Positions 27,601 through 41,875 of a stretch of DNA of 64,000 bases are shown here, one piece after another. The stretch comes from Eutreptiella sp. 'Long Island Sound 2002' (taxonomy: Eukaryota > Euglenozoa > Euglenophyceae > Eutreptiales > Eutreptiaceae), in contig OZ038384.1 in assembly GCA_964036045.1 (NCBI GenBank), positions 57,075,355 through 57,139,354 of the forward strand, in the 5' to 3' direction. The first letter of the stretch is position 1. Every line of letters starts with the position of its first letter. The position numbers were made by a program, and so were the translations under genes. Under the pieces are notes generated by a model. That model was given only the letters and a program-made list of their open reading frames with translations, did not search any database and was not told where the DNA came from.

Positions 27601-27774
27601 CCCCGCCATACCTCATGCATGTACTGAAGCCCCGCCATACCTCATGCATGTACCGAAGCCCCGCCATACCTCATGCATGTACCAATGCCCCGCCATACCT
27701 CATGCATGTAGGAAAGCCCCGCAATCCCTCATGCATGTACCAAAGCCCCGCCATACCTCATGCATGTACCGAAG

Positions 27775-29194
27775 CCCCACCATAAGTCATGCATGTACCG
27801 AAGCCCCGCCATACCTCATGCATGTACCAAAGGCCCGCCAGTCCTCATGCATGAACCAAAGCCCCGCCATCCCTCATGCATGAACCAATGCCCCGCCATA
27901 CCTCATGCATGTACCAAAGACCCGCCATACCTCATGCATGTACCAAAGCCCCGCCATACCTCATGCATGTACCGAAGCCGGCCATACCTCATCTCATGTA
28001 CCACAGCCCCGCCATCCCTCATGCATGTACCAATGCCCCGCCATACCTCATGCATGTACCAAAGCCCCGCCATACCTCATGCATGTACCAACGCCCCGCC
28101 ATACCTCATGCGTGTACCGAAGCCCCGCCATACCTCATGCATGTACCAAAGCCCCGCCATACCTCATGCATGTACCAAGGCCCCGCCATACCTCATGCAT
28201 GTACTGAAGCCCCGCCATACCTCAGGCATGTACCAATGCCCCGCCATACCTCATGCCTGTAACAAAGCCCCGCCATACCTCATGCATATACCAAAGCCCC
28301 GCCATACCTCATGCATCTACCGAAGCCCCGCCATCCCTCATGCATGAACCAAAGCCCCGCCATAGGTCATGCATGTACCAAAGCCGCGCCATACCTCATG
28401 CGTGTACCAAAGCCCCGCCATACCTCATGCATCTACCAAAGCCCCGCCATACCTCATGCATGTACCAAAGCCCCGTCATACCTCATGCATGTACCAAAGC
28501 CCCGCCATATCTCATGCATGTACCGAAGCCCGCCATACCTCATGCATGTACCAAAGCCCCGCCATACCTCATGCATTTACCAAGGCCCCGCCATACCTCA
28601 TGCATGTACCAAAGCCCCGCCATACCTCATGCATGTACCGATGCCCCGCCTTCCCTCATGCATGTACCAAAGCCCCGCCATCCCTCATGCATGTACCAAT
28701 GCCCTGCCATACCTCATGCATGCACCGAAGCCCCGCCATACCTCATGCATGTACCAAAGCCCCGCCATACCTCATGCATGTACCGAAGCTACGCCATACC
28801 TCATGCATGTACAAAGGCCCCGCCATCCCTCATGCATGTACCGAAGCCCCGCCATACCTCATGCATGTACCAAAGCCCCGCCATACCTCATACATGTACC
28901 GAAGCCCCGCCATAGTTCATGCCTGTCCCGAAGCCCCGCCATACCTCATGCATGTACCGAAGCCCCGCCATACCTCATGCATGTACCAAAGCCCCGCCAT
29001 ACCTCATGCATGTACCAATGCCCCGCCATACCTCATGCATGTACTGAAGCCCCGCCATACCTCATGCATGTACCGAAGCCCCGCCATACCTCATGCATGT
29101 ACCAATGCCCCGCCATACCTCATGCATGTAGGAAAGCCCCGCAATCCCTCATGCATGTACCAAAGCCCCGCCATACCTCATGCATGTACCGAAG
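27775..29194 (+). repeat. Amplified unit T1 (1,420 bp)
   Basis: T1 opens with the anchor CCCCACCATAAG at 27,775. It contains a fixed set of odd monomers: GAAGCCGGCC (one base short), CATCTCATGTACC (one base long) and GAAGCCCGCC (one base short). Its length is 49 monomers minus 1, as those indels predict. It recurs as T2 with no difference I could see over the shared part. It lacks a ten-monomer segment of 291 bp that T2 has around 30,430-30,720. Confidence 0.85.
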
Positions 29195-30905
29195 CCCCAC
29201 CATAAGTCATGCATGTACCGAAGCCCCGCCATACCTCATGCATGTACCAAAGGCCCGCCAGTCCTCATGCATGAACCAAAGCCCCGCCATCCCTCATGCA
29301 TGAACCAATGCCCCGCCATACCTCATGCATGTACCAAAGACCCGCCATACCTCATGCATGTACCAAAGCCCCGCCATACCTCATGCATGTACCGAAGCCG
29401 GCCATACCTCATCTCATGTACCACAGCCCCGCCATCCCTCATGCATGTACCAATGCCCCGCCATACCTCATGCATGTACCAAAGCCCCGCCATACCTCAT
29501 GCATGTACCAACGCCCCGCCATACCTCATGCGTGTACCGAAGCCCCGCCATACCTCATGCATGTACCAAAGCCCCGCCATACCTCATGCATGTACCAAGG
29601 CCCCGCCATACCTCATGCATGTACTGAAGCCCCGCCATACCTCAGGCATGTACCAATGCCCCGCCATACCTCATGCCTGTAACAAAGCCCCGCCATACCT
29701 CATGCATATACCAAAGCCCCGCCATACCTCATGCATCTACCGAAGCCCCGCCATCCCTCATGCATGAACCAAAGCCCCGCCATAGGTCATGCATGTACCA
29801 AAGCCGCGCCATACCTCATGCGTGTACCAAAGCCCCGCCATACCTCATGCATCTACCAAAGCCCCGCCATACCTCATGCATGTACCAAAGCCCCGTCATA
29901 CCTCATGCATGTACCAAAGCCCCGCCATATCTCATGCATGTACCGAAGCCCGCCATACCTCATGCATGTACCAAAGCCCCGCCATACCTCATGCATTTAC
30001 CAAGGCCCCGCCATACCTCATGCATGTACCAAAGCCCCGCCATACCTCATGCATGTACCGATGCCCCGCCTTCCCTCATGCATGTACCAAAGCCCCGCCA
30101 TCCCTCATGCATGTACCAATGCCCTGCCATACCTCATGCATGCACCGAAGCCCCGCCATACCTCATGCATGTACCAAAGCCCCGCCATACCTCATGCATG
30201 TACCGAAGCTACGCCATACCTCATGCATGTACAAAGGCCCCGCCATCCCTCATGCATGTACCGAAGCCCCGCCATACCTCATGCATGTACCAAAGCCCCG
30301 CCATACCTCATACATGTACCGAAGCCCCGCCATAGTTCATGCCTGTCCCGAAGCCCCGCCATACCTCATGCATGTACCGAAGCCCCGCCATACCTCATGC
30401 ATGTACCAAAGCCCCGCCATACCTCATGCATGTACGAAAGCCCCGCCATACCTCAGGCGTGTACCAGAGCCCCGCCATACCTCATACATGTTCGAAAGCC
30501 CCGCCATCCGTCATGCATGTACCAATGCCCCGCCATACCTCATGCATGTACCGAAGCCCCGCCATACCTCATGCATGTACCAATCCCCCGCCAGACCTCA
30601 TGCATGTACCAAAGCCCCGCCATACCTCATGCATGTACCAAAGCCCCTCCATACCTCTTTGCATGTACCGGAGCCCCGCCATACCTCATGCATGTACCAA
30701 TGCCCCGCCATACCTCATGCATATACCAAAGCCCCGCCATACCTCATGCATGTACTGAAGCCCCGCCATACCTCATGCATGTACCGAAGCCCCGCCATAC
30801 CTCATGCATGTACCAATGCCCCGCCATACCTCATGCATGTAGGAAAGCCCCGCAATCCCTCATGCATGTACCAAAGCCCCGCCATACCTCATGCATGTAC
30901 CGAAG
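29195..30905 (+). repeat. Amplified unit T2 (1,711 bp)
   Basis: T2 is the same unit as T1, plus 291 bp with the extra-base TCTTTGCATG monomer (from 30,654). Its length is exactly 59 monomers because that insertion cancels the net one-base deficit. The added segment resembles block II 27,300-27,590, so T1 is most simply a deletion derivative or T2 an exchange product. Confidence 0.83.
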
Positions 30906-31680
30906 CCCCACCATAAGTCATGCATGTACCGAAGCCCCGCCATACCTCATGCATGTACCAAAGGCCCGCCAGTCCTCATGCATGAACCAAAGCCCCGCCA
31001 TCCCTCATGCATGAACCAATGCCCCGCCATACCTCATGCATGTACCAAAGACCCGCCATACCTCATGCATGTACCAAAGCCCCGCCATACCTCATGCATG
31101 TACCGAAGCCGGCCATACCTCATCTCATGTACCACAGCCCCGCCATCCCTCATGCATGTACCAATGCGCCGCCATACCTCATGCATGTACCAAAGCCCCG
31201 CCATACCTCATGCATGTACCAACGCCCCGCCATACCTCATGCGTGTACCGAAGCCCCGCCATACCTCATGCATGTACCAAAGCCCCGCCATACCTCATGC
31301 ATGTACCAAGGCCCCGCCATACCTCATGCATGTACTGAAGCCCCGCCATACCTCAGGCATGTACCAATGCCCCGCCATACCTCATGCCTGTAACAAAGCC
31401 CCGCCATACCTCATGCATATACCAAAGCCCCGCCATACCTCATGCATCTACCGAAGCCCCGCCATCCCTCATGCATGAACCAAAGCCCCGCCATAGGTCA
31501 TGCATGTACCAAAGCCGCGCCATACCTCATGCGTGTACCAAAGCCCCGCCATACCTCATGCATCTACCAAAGCCCCGCCATACCTCATGCATGTACCAAA
31601 GCCCCGTCATACCTCATGCATGTACCAAAGCCCCGCCATATCTCATGCATGTACCGAAGCCCGCCATACCTCATGCATGT
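30906..31680 (+). repeat. Amplified unit T3, truncated
   Basis: T3 follows T1 and T2 from the anchor at 30,906 to about 31,680. It differs visibly at 31,165-31,175 (AATGCGCCGCC instead of AATGCCCCGCC). At about 31,683 it switches from T-unit sequence (ACCAAAG) to sequence matching 25,651 onward (ACCACAG), which marks a crossover into block III. Confidence 0.78.
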
Positions 31681-34097
31681 ACCACAGCCCCGCCATACCT
31701 CATGCATGTACCAAGGCCCCGCCATCCCTCATTCATGTACCAAAGCCCCGCCATACCTCATGCATGTACCAAAGCCCCGCCATACCTCATACATGTACCG
31801 AAGACCCGCCATAGCTCATGCATGTACCAAAGCCCCGCCACACCTCATGCATGTACCAAAGCCCCGCCATACCTCATGCATGTACCAAGGCCCCGCCATC
31901 CCTCATGCATGTACCGAAGCCGGGCCATACCTCATGCATGTACCAAAGCCCCGCCATACCTCATGCATGCACCGAAGCCCCGCCATACCTCATGCATGTA
32001 CCAAAGCCCCGGTATTCCTCATGCATGTACCAAAGCCGCGCCATCCCTCATGCATGTACCAAGGCCCCGCCATCCCTCATGCATGTACCAAAGCCCCGCC
32101 ATGCCCCATGCATGTACCAAGGCCCCGCCATACCTCATGCATGTACCGAAGCCCCGCCATACCTCATGCACGTACCGAAGCCCCGCCATAAGTCATGCAT
32201 GTACCGAAGCACCGCCATACCTCATGCATGTACCAAAGCCCCGCCATAAGTCAGGGATGTACCGAAGCACCGCCATACCTCATGCATGTGCCAAGGCTCC
32301 GCCATCACTCATGCATGTACCAATGCCCCGCCATACCTCATGCATGTACCAAAGCCCCGCCATACGTCAGGGATGTAAACCGAAGCCCCGCCGTACCTCA
32401 TGCATGTACCGAAGCCCCGCCATACCTCATGCATGTACCAATGCCCTGCCTTCCCTCATGCATGTACCAAGGCCCCGCCATACCTCATGCATGTACCAAA
32501 GCCCCGCCATACCTCATACATGTACCGAAGCCCCGCCATACCTCATGCATGTACCAAGGCCCCGCCTTCCCTCATGCATGTAACAATGCCCCGCCATACC
32601 TCATGCATGTACCAAAGCCCCGCCATAAGTCATGCATGTACCAAGGCCCCGCCATACCTCATGCATGTACAAAAGCCCCGCCATACGTCATGCATGTACC
32701 GAAGCCCTGCCATACCTCATGCATGTACCAAGGCCCCGCCTTCCCTCATGCATGTACCAATGCCCCGCCATACCTCATGCATGTACCAAAGCCCCGCCAT
32801 ACCTCATGCATGTACCAAAGCCCCGCCATACCTCATGCATGTACCGAAGCCCCGCCAGACCTCATGCATATACCAAAGCCCCGCCATACCTCATGCATGT
32901 ACCAAAGCCCCGCCATACCTCATGCATGTACGAAGGCCCCGCCATACCTGATTCATGTACCGAAGCTCCGCCATAAGTCATGCATGTACCGAAGCCCCGC
33001 CATACCTCATGCATGTACCAAAGCCCCGCCATACCTCATGCATTTACCAAGGCCCCGCCATACCTCATGCATGTACCAAAGCCCCGCCATACCTCATGCA
33101 TGTACCGATGCCCCGCCTTCCCTCATGCATGTACCAAAGCCCCGCCATCCCTCATGCATGTACCAATGCCCTGCCATACCTCATGCATGTACCGAAGCCC
33201 CGCCATACCTCATGCATGTACCAAAGCCCCGCCATACCTCATGCATGTACCAAAGCCCCGCCATCCCTCGTGCATGTACCAAAGCCCCGCCATACCCGAT
33301 GCATGTACCAAGGCCCCACCATCCCTCATGCATGTACCAAAGCCCCGCCATACCTCATGCATGTACCGACGCCCCGCCATACCTCAAGCATTTACCAAAG
33401 CCCCGCCATAAGTCATGCATGTACCAAAGCCCCGCCATACCTCATGCGTGTATCAAAGCCCCGCCATACCTGATGCATGTACCAAAGCCCCGCCATACCT
33501 CATACATGTACCGAAGCCCCGCCATAGTTCATGCCTGTCCCGAAGCCCCGCCATACCTCATGCATGTACCGAAGCCCCGCCATACCTCATGCATGTACCA
33601 AAGCCCCGCCATACCTCATGCATGTACGAAAGCCCCGCCATACCTCAGGCGTGTACCAAAGCCCCGCCATACCTCATACATGTTCGAAAGCCCCGCCATC
33701 CGTCATGCATGTACCAATGCCCCGCCATACCTCATGCATGTACCGACGCCCCGCCATACCTCATGCATGTACCAATCCCCCGCCATACCTCATGCATGTA
33801 CCAAAGCCCCGCCATACCTCATGCATGTACCAAAGCCCCTCCATACCTCTTTGCATGTACCGGAGCCCCGCCATACCTCATGCATGTACCAATGCCCCGC
33901 CATCCCTCATGCATATACCAAAGCCCCGCCATACCTCATGCATGTACTGAAGCCCCGCCATACCTCATGCATGTACCGAAGCCCCGCCATACCTCATGCA
34001 TGTACCAAAGCCCCGCCATACCTCATGCATGTAGGAAAGCCCCGCAATCTCTCATGCATGTACCAAAGCCCCGCCATACCTCATGCATGTACCGAAG
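31680..34097 (+). repeat. Block III: partial copy of late block II
   Basis: This block matches about 25,650-27,774 at a spacing of 6,032 bp, then 6,062 after about 32,540, where a 28-bp monomer in block II (near 26,497) is full length here and one further monomer is present. It shares the TCAGGGATGTAAACC monomer (about 32,365), the CCATGCCCC monomer (about 32,100) and the TCTTTGCATG core (from 33,846). It also keeps part of the segment block II lost (33,240-33,480 resembles about 13,800-13,960 and 14,500-14,570). It is thus a mosaic of block I-like and block II-like parts. Confidence 0.75.
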
Positions 34098-37000
34098 CCC
34101 CACCATAAGTCATGCATGTACCGAAGCCCCGCCATACCTCAAGCATGTACCAAGGCCCCGCCATCGCTGAATCATGTACCAAAGCCCCGCCATACCTCAT
34201 GCATGTACAAAAGCCCCGCCATACCTCATACATGTACCGAAGCCCCGCCATACCTCATGCATGTACCAAAGCCCCGCCATACCTCATGCATGTACCGAAG
34301 CCCCGCCAGACCTCATGCATGTACCGAAGCCCCGCCATACCTCATGGATGTACCAAAGCCCCGCCTTCCCTCATGCATGTACCGAAGCCGCGCCACACCT
34401 CATGCATGTACCGAAGCCCCGCCACACCTCATGCATGTACCGAAGCCCCGCCACACCTCATGCATGTACCAATGCCCCGCCTTCCCTCATGCATGTACCA
34501 AAGCCCCGCCATACCTCATGCATGTACCAAAGCCCCGCCATACCTCATGCATGTACCGAAGCCCCGCCACACCTCATGCATGTACCAATGCCCCGCCTTC
34601 CCTCATGCATGTACCAAAGCCCCGCCATACCTCATGCATGTACCAAAGCCCCGCCATACCTCATGCATGTACCGAAGCCCCGCCAGATCTCATGCATGTA
34701 CCAAAGCCCCGCCATACCTCATGCATGTACCAAAGCCCCGCCATACCTCATGCATGTACGGAGGCCCCGCCATACCTCATGCATGTACCAAGGCCCCGCC
34801 ATACCTCATGCATGTACCAAGGCCCCGCCATCGCTGATGCATGTACCAAAGCCCCGCCATACCTCATGCATGTACCAAAGCCCCGCCATACCTCATGCAT
34901 GTACCGAAGCCCCGCCATACCTCATGCATGTACCAAAGCCCCGCCATACCTCATGCATGTACCGAAGCCCCGCCAGACCTCATGCATGTACCAAAGCCCC
35001 GCCATACCTCATGCGTGTACCAAAGCCCCGCCATACCTCATGCATGTACCAAAGCTCCACCATACCTCATGCATGTACCAAAGCCCCGCCATACCTCATG
35101 CATGTACCGAAGCCCCGCCACACCTCATGCATGTACCAATGCCCCGCCATACCTCATGCATGTACGGAGGCCCCGCCATACCTCATGCATGTACCAAGGC
35201 CCCGCCATACCTCATGCATGTACCAAAGGCCCGCCATACCTCATGCATGTACCAAGGCCGCGCCATACCTCATGCATGTACCAAAGCCCGGCCATACCCC
35301 ATGCATGTAACAAAGCCCCGCCTTCCCTTATGCATGAACCAAGGCCCCGCCTTCCCTCATGCATGTACGGGAGCCCCGCCATCCCTCATGCATGTACCAA
35401 AGCCCCGCCATACCTCATGCATGTACCAAAGCCCCGCCATACCTCATGCATGTACCAACGCCCCGCGATCCCTCATGCATGTACCAAAGCCCCCCCATAC
35501 CTCATGCATGTACCAAAGCCCCGCCATACCTCATGCATGTACCAAAGCCCCGCCATACCTCAGGCTTGTACCAAAGCCCCGCCATACCTCATGCATGTAC
35601 CGAAGCCCCGCCATACCTCATGCATGTACCAAAACCCCGCCATACCTCATGCATGTACCAATGCCCCGCCATCCCTCATGCATGTACCAAGGCCCCGCCA
35701 TCCCTCATGCATGTACCAAAGCCCCGCCATACCTCATGCATGTACCAATGCCCCGCCATACCTCATGCATGTACCAAAGGGCCGCCATAAGTCATGCATG
35801 TACCAATGCCCCGCCGTACCTCATGCATGTACCAATCCCCCGCCATACCTCATGCATGTACCAAAGCCCCGCCATACCTCGTGCATGTACCAATGCCCCG
35901 CCATACCTCTTTGCATGCACCGAAGCCCCGCCATACCTCATGCATGTACCAAAGCCCCGCCATACCTCATGCATATACCGAAGCCCTGCCTTCCCTCATG
36001 CATGTACCAAAGCCCCGCCATACCTCATGCATGTACCGAAGCCCGGCCATACCCCATGCATGTACCAAAGGCCCGCCATACCTCATGCATGTACCAAAGC
36101 CCCGCCATACCTCATGCATGTACCAACGCCCCGCGATCCCTCATGCATGTACCAAAGCCCCGCCATACCTCATGCATGTACCAAAGCCCCGCCATAACTC
36201 ATGCATGTACCGAAGCACCGCCATACCTCAGGCTTGTACCAAAGCCCCGCCATACCTCATGCATGTACCGAAGCCCCGCCATACCTCATGCATGTACCAA
36301 AGCCCCGCCATACCTCATGCATGTACTAAAGCCCCGCCATCCCTCATGCATGTACCAATGCCCCGCCATACCTCATGCATGTACCAAAGGGCCGCCATAA
36401 GTCATGCATGTACCAAGGCCCCGCCATACCTCATGCATGTACCAATGCCCCGCCATACCTCATGCATGTACCAAAGCTCCGCCATACCTCATGCATGTAC
36501 CAATGCCCCGCCATACCTCTTTGCATGCACCGAAGCCCCGCCATCCCTCATGCATGTACCAAATCCCCGCGATCCCTCATGCATGTACCAAAGCCCCGCC
36601 ATACCTCATGCATGTACCAAGGCCCCGCCATACCTCATGCATGTACCGAGGCCCCGCCATACCTCGTGCATGTACCAATGCCCCGCCATACCTCATGCAT
36701 GTACCAATGCCCCGCCATACCTCATGCATGTACCGAAGCCCCGCCATACCTCATGCATGTACCAAAGCCCCGCCATACCTCATGCATGTACCAAGGCCCC
36801 ACCATCCCTCATGCATGTACCAAAGCCCCGCCATACCTCATGCATGTACCAAAGCCCCGCCATCCCTCATGCATGTACCAAAGCCCCGCCATACCTGATG
36901 CATGTACCGAAGCCCCGCCATACCTGATGCATATACCAAAGCCCCACCATACCTCATGCATGTACCAATGCCCCGCCATACCTCATGCATGTACCGAAGC

Positions 37001-37696
37001 CCCGCCATACCTCATGCATGTACCAAAGCCCCGCCATACCTCATGCATGTACCAAGGCCTCGCCATCCCTCATGCATGTACCAAAGCCCCGCCATACCTC
37101 ATGCATGTACCGAAGCCCCGCCATACCTCATGCATGTACCAAAGCCCCGCCATACCTCATGCATGTACCAATCCCCCGCCTTCCCTCATGCATGTACCAA
37201 AGCCCCGCCATACCTCGTGCATGTACCAATGCCCCGCCATACCTCTTTGCATGCACCGAAGCCCCGCCATACCTCATGCATGTACCAAAGCCCCGCCATA
37301 CCTCATGCATGTACCAAAGCCCCGCCTTCCCTCATGCATGTACCAAAGCCCCGCCATACCTCATGCATGTACCGAAGCCCGGCCATACCCCATGCATGTA
37401 CCAAAGCCCCGCCATACCTCATGCATGTACCAAAGCCCCGCCATACCTCATGCATGTACCGAAGCCCCGCCATACGTCATGCATGTACCGAAGCCCCGCC
37501 ATCCCTCATGCATATACCAAAGCCCCGCCATACTTCATGCATGTACTGAGGCCCCGCCATACCTCATGCATGTACCGAAGCCCCGCCATACCTCATGCAT
37601 GTACCAAAGCCCCGCCATACCTCATGCATGTAGGAAAGCCCCGCCATCCCTCATGCATGTACCAAAGCCCCGCCATACCTGATGCATGTACCGAAG
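34098..37696 (+). repeat. Block IV unit 1 (3,599 bp)
   Basis: The unit runs from the anchor CCCCACCATAAG at 34,098 to the next at 37,697. A second marker, CCATCGCTGAATCATG, follows about 63 bp after the anchor (34,161 and 37,760). Its length is 124 monomers plus 3, and it contains three extra-base TCTTTGCATG cores (from 35,906, 36,516 and 37,242). It holds local expansions rich in GGCTTGTACC and GGGCCGCCATAAG monomers. Confidence 0.8.
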
Positions 37697-39699
37697 CCCC
37701 ACCATAAGTCATGCATGTACCGATGCCCCGCCATACCTTATGCATGTACCAAGGCCCCGCCATCGCTGAATCATGTACCAAAGCCCCGCCATACCTCATG
37801 CATGTACCAAAGCCCCGCCATACCTCATACATGTACCGAAGCCCCGCCATACCTCATGCATGTACCAAAGCCCCGCCATACCTCATGCATGTACCGAAGC
37901 CCCGCCAGACCTCATGCATGTACCAAGGCCCCGCCATACCTCATGCATGTACCAAAGCCCCGCCATACCTCATGCATGTACCGAAGCCCCGCCATACCTC
38001 ATGCATGTACCAAGGCCCGGCCATACCTCATGCATGTACCGAAGCCCGGCCATACCTCATGCATGTACCAAAGCCCCGCCATACCGCATGCATGTACCAA
38101 AGCCCCGCCATACCTCATGCATGTACCGAAGCCCCGCCACACCTCATGCATGTACCGAAGCCCCGCCATCCCTCATGCATGTACCAATGCCCCGCCTTCC
38201 CTCATGCATGTACCAAGGCCCCGCCATCCCTCATGCATGTACCAAGGCCCCGCCATCCCTCATGCATGTACCAAAGCCCCGCCATACCTCATGCATGTAC
38301 CAATGCCCCGCCATACCTCATGCATGTACCAAAGGGCCGCCATAAGTCATGCATGTACCAATGCCCCGCCATACCTCATGCATGTACCAATCCCCCGCCA
38401 TACCTCATGCATGTACCAAAGCCCCGCCATACCTCGTGCATGTACCAATGCCCCGCCATACCTCTTTGCATGCACCGAAGCCCCGCCATACCTCATGCAT
38501 GTACCAAAGCCCCGCCATACCTCATGCATATACCGAAGCCCCGCCTTCCCTCATGCATGTACCAAAGCCCCGCCATACCTCATGCATGTACCGAAGCCCG
38601 GCCATACCCCATGCATGTACCAAAGCCCCGCCATACCTCATGCATGTACCAAAGCCCCGCCATACCTCATGCATGTACCAACGCCCCGCCATACCTCGTG
38701 CATGTACCAAAGCCCCGCCATACCTCATGCATGTACCAAAGCCCCGCCATACCTCATGCATGTACCAAAGCCCCGCCATACCTCAGGCTTGTACCAAAGC
38801 CCCGCCATACCTCATGCATGTACCGAAGCCCCGCCATACCTCATGCATGTACCAAAGCCCCGCCATACCTCATGCATGTACCAAAGCCCCGCCATACCTC
38901 ATGCATGTACCAAGGCCCCACCATCCCTCATGCATGTACCAATGCCCCGCCATACCTCATGCATGTACCAAAGGGCCGCCATAAGTCATGCATGTACCAA
39001 GGCCCCGCGGTACCTCATGCATGTACCGAAGCCCCGCCATACCTCATGCATGTACCAAGGCCTCGCCATCCCTCATGCATGTACCAAAGCCCCGCCATAC
39101 CTCATGCATGTACCGAAGCCCCGCCATACCTCATGCATGTACCAAAGCCCCGCCATACCTCATGCATGTACCAATCCCCCGCCTTCCCTCATGCATGTAC
39201 CAAAGCCCCGCCATACCTCGTGCATGTACCAATGCCCCGCCATACCTCTTTGCATACACCGAAGCCCCGCCATACCTCATGCATGTACCAAAGCCCCGCC
39301 ATACCTCATGCATGTACCAAAGCCCCGCCTTCCCTCATGCATGTACCAATGCCCCGCCATACCTCATGCATGTACCGAAGCCCGGCCATACCCCATGCAT
39401 GTACCACAGCCCCGCCATACCTCATGCATGTACCAAAGCCCCGCCATACCTCATGCATGTACCGAAGCCCCGCCATACGTCATGCATGTACCGAAGCCCC
39501 GCCATCCCTCATGCATATACCAAAGCCCCGCCATACCTCATGCATGTACTGAGGCCCCGCCATACCTCATGCATGTACCGAAGCCCCGCCATACCTCATG
39601 CATGTACCAAAGCCCCGCCATACCTCATGCATGTAGGAAAGCCCCGCCATCCCTCATGCATGTACCAAAGCCCCGCCAAACCTGATGCATGTACCGAAG
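37697..39699 (+). repeat. Block IV unit 2 (2,003 bp)
   Basis: The unit runs from the anchor at 37,697 to 39,700. Its length is 69 monomers plus 2, matching its two extra-base cores (from 38,461 and 39,245). Marker order is the same as in unit 3 over most of its length, including the TCGCTGAATCATG monomer, paired GGCCCGGCC monomers, GGGCCGCCATAAG and the TAGGAAAG monomer near the right end. Confidence 0.85.
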
Positions 39700-41875
39700 C
39701 CCCACCATAAGTCATGCATGTACCGATGCCCCGCCATACCCTATGCATGTACCAAGGCCCCGCCATCGCTGAATCATGTACCAAAGCCCCGCCATACCTC
39801 ATGCATGTACCAAAGCCCCGCCATACCTCATACATGTACCGAAGCCCCGCCATACCTCATGCATGTACGCAAGCCCCGCCATACCTCATGCATGTACCGA
39901 AGCCCCGCCAGACCTCATGCATGTACCAAGGCCCCGCCATACCTCATGCATGTACCAAAGCCCCGCCATACCTCATGCATGTACCGAAGCCCCGCCATAC
40001 CTCATGCATGTACCAAGGCCCGGCCATACCTCATGCATGTACCGAGGCCCGGCCATACCTCATGCATGTACCAAAGCCCCGCCATACCTCATGCATGTAC
40101 CAAAGCCCCGCCATACCTCATGCATGTACCGAAGCCCCGCCACACCTCATGCATGTACCGAAGCCCCGCCACACCTCATGCATGTACCAATGCCCCGCCT
40201 TCCCTCATGCATGTACCAAGGCCCCGCCATCCCTCATGCATGTACCAAGGCCCCGCCATCCCTCATGCATGTACCAAAGCCCCGCCATACCTCATGCATG
40301 TACCAATGCCCCGCCATACCTCATGCATGTACCAAAGGGCCGCCATAAGTCATGCATGTACCAATGCCCCGCCATACCTCATGCATGTACCAATCCCCCG
40401 CCATACCTCATGCATGTATCAAAGCCCCGCCATACCTTGTGCATGTACCAATGCCCCGCCATACCTCTTTGCATGCACCGAAGCCCCGCCATACCTCATG
40501 CATGTACCAAAGCCCCGCCATACCTCATGCATATACCGAAGCCCCGCCTTCCCTCATGCATGTACCAAAGCCCCGCCATACCCCATGCATGTACCGGAGC
40601 CCGGCCATACCTCATGCATGTATCAAAGCCCCGCCATACCTCATGCATGTACCAAAGCCCCGCCATACCTCATGCATGTACCAAAGCCCCGCCATACCTC
40701 ATGCATGTACCAACGCCCCGCCATACCTCATGCATGTACCAAAGCCCCGCCATACCTCAGGCTTGTACCAAAGCCCCGCCATACCTCATGCATGTACCGA
40801 AGCCCCGCCATACCTCATGCATGTACCAAAGCCCCGCCATACCTCATGCATGTACCAAAGCCCCGCCATACCTCATGCATGTACCAAGGCCCCACCATCC
40901 CTCATGCATGTACCAATGCCCCGCCATACCTCATGCATGTACCAAGAGGCCGCCATAAGTCATGCATGTACCAAGGCCCCGCGGTACCTCATGCATGTAC
41001 CAATGCCCCGCCATACCTCATGCTTGTACCAAAGCCCCGCCATACCTCATGCATGTACCGAAGCCCCGCCATCCCTCATGCATGTACCAAAGCCCCGCGA
41101 TCCCTCATGCATGTACCAAAGCCCCGCCATACCTCATGCATGTACCAAGGCCCCGCCATACCTGATGCATGTACCGAAGCCCCGCCATACCTCCTGCATG
41201 TACCAATGCCCCGCCCCACCTCATGCATGTATCAATGCCCCGCCATACCTCATGCATGTACCGAAGCCCCGCCATACCTCATGCATGTACCAAGGCCCGG
41301 CCATACCTCATGCATGTACCAAGGCCCCACCATCCCTCATGCATGTACCAAAGCCCCGCCATCCCTCATGCATGTACCAAAGCCCCGCCATACCTCATGC
41401 ATGTACCAAAGCCCCGCCATACCTGATGCATGTACCGAAGCCCCGCCATACCTGATGCATATACCAAAGCCCCACCATACCTCATGCATGTACCAATGCC
41501 CCGCCATACCTCATGCATGTACCGAAGCCCCGCCATCCCTCATGCATGTACCAAAGCCCCGCCGTACCTCGTGCATGTACCAAGGCCTCGCCATCCCTCA
41601 TGCATGTACCAAAGCCCCGCCATACCTCATGCATGTACCGAAGCCCCGCCATACGTCATGCATGTACCGAAGCCCCGCCATCCCTCATGCATATACCAAA
41701 GCCCCGCCATACCTCATGCATGTACTGAAGCCCCGCCATACCTCATGCATGTACCGAAGCCCCGCCATACCTCATGCATGTACCAAAGCCCCGCCATACC
41801 TCATGCATGTAGGAAAGCCCCGCCATCCCTCATGCATGTACAAAAGCCCCGCCATACCTGATGCATGTACCGAAG
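39700..41875 (+). repeat. Block IV unit 3 (2,176 bp)
   Basis: The unit runs from the anchor at 39,700 to 41,876. Its length is 75 monomers plus 1, with a single extra-base core (from 40,464). The distance from the last extra-base core of the preceding unit to the first of this one (39,245 to 40,464) is 1,219 bp, the same as across the previous unit boundary (37,242 to 38,461). It shares the TAGGAAAG monomer near its right end with units 1 and 2. Confidence 0.85.

Larger units (their letters stand above)
15751..27774 (+). repeat. Block II: about 12-kb duplicate of block I
   Basis: Bar-code monomers follow the same order as in block I, with a few differences per kilobase where I compared translations. 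Block II lacks the 2.9-kb internal duplication and about 784 bp after 27,160, where a monomer with GAAGCTACGCC (27,190) comes directly after sequence that in block I is separated from it. Gains are a 116-bp local duplication (18,371-18,602) and a single monomer near 20,240. The right end, from about 27,500, carries the derived TCTTTGCATG core that block I lacks. Confidence 0.85.

Noticed and set aside
37679-37700. Hammerhead ribozyme core (CCTGATGCATG followed by CCGAAG in variant monomers)
   Set aside because: The core would need CUGAUGA and GAAA with a stem between them. Here it reads CUGAUGC and GAAG, and the bases between form no stable helix.
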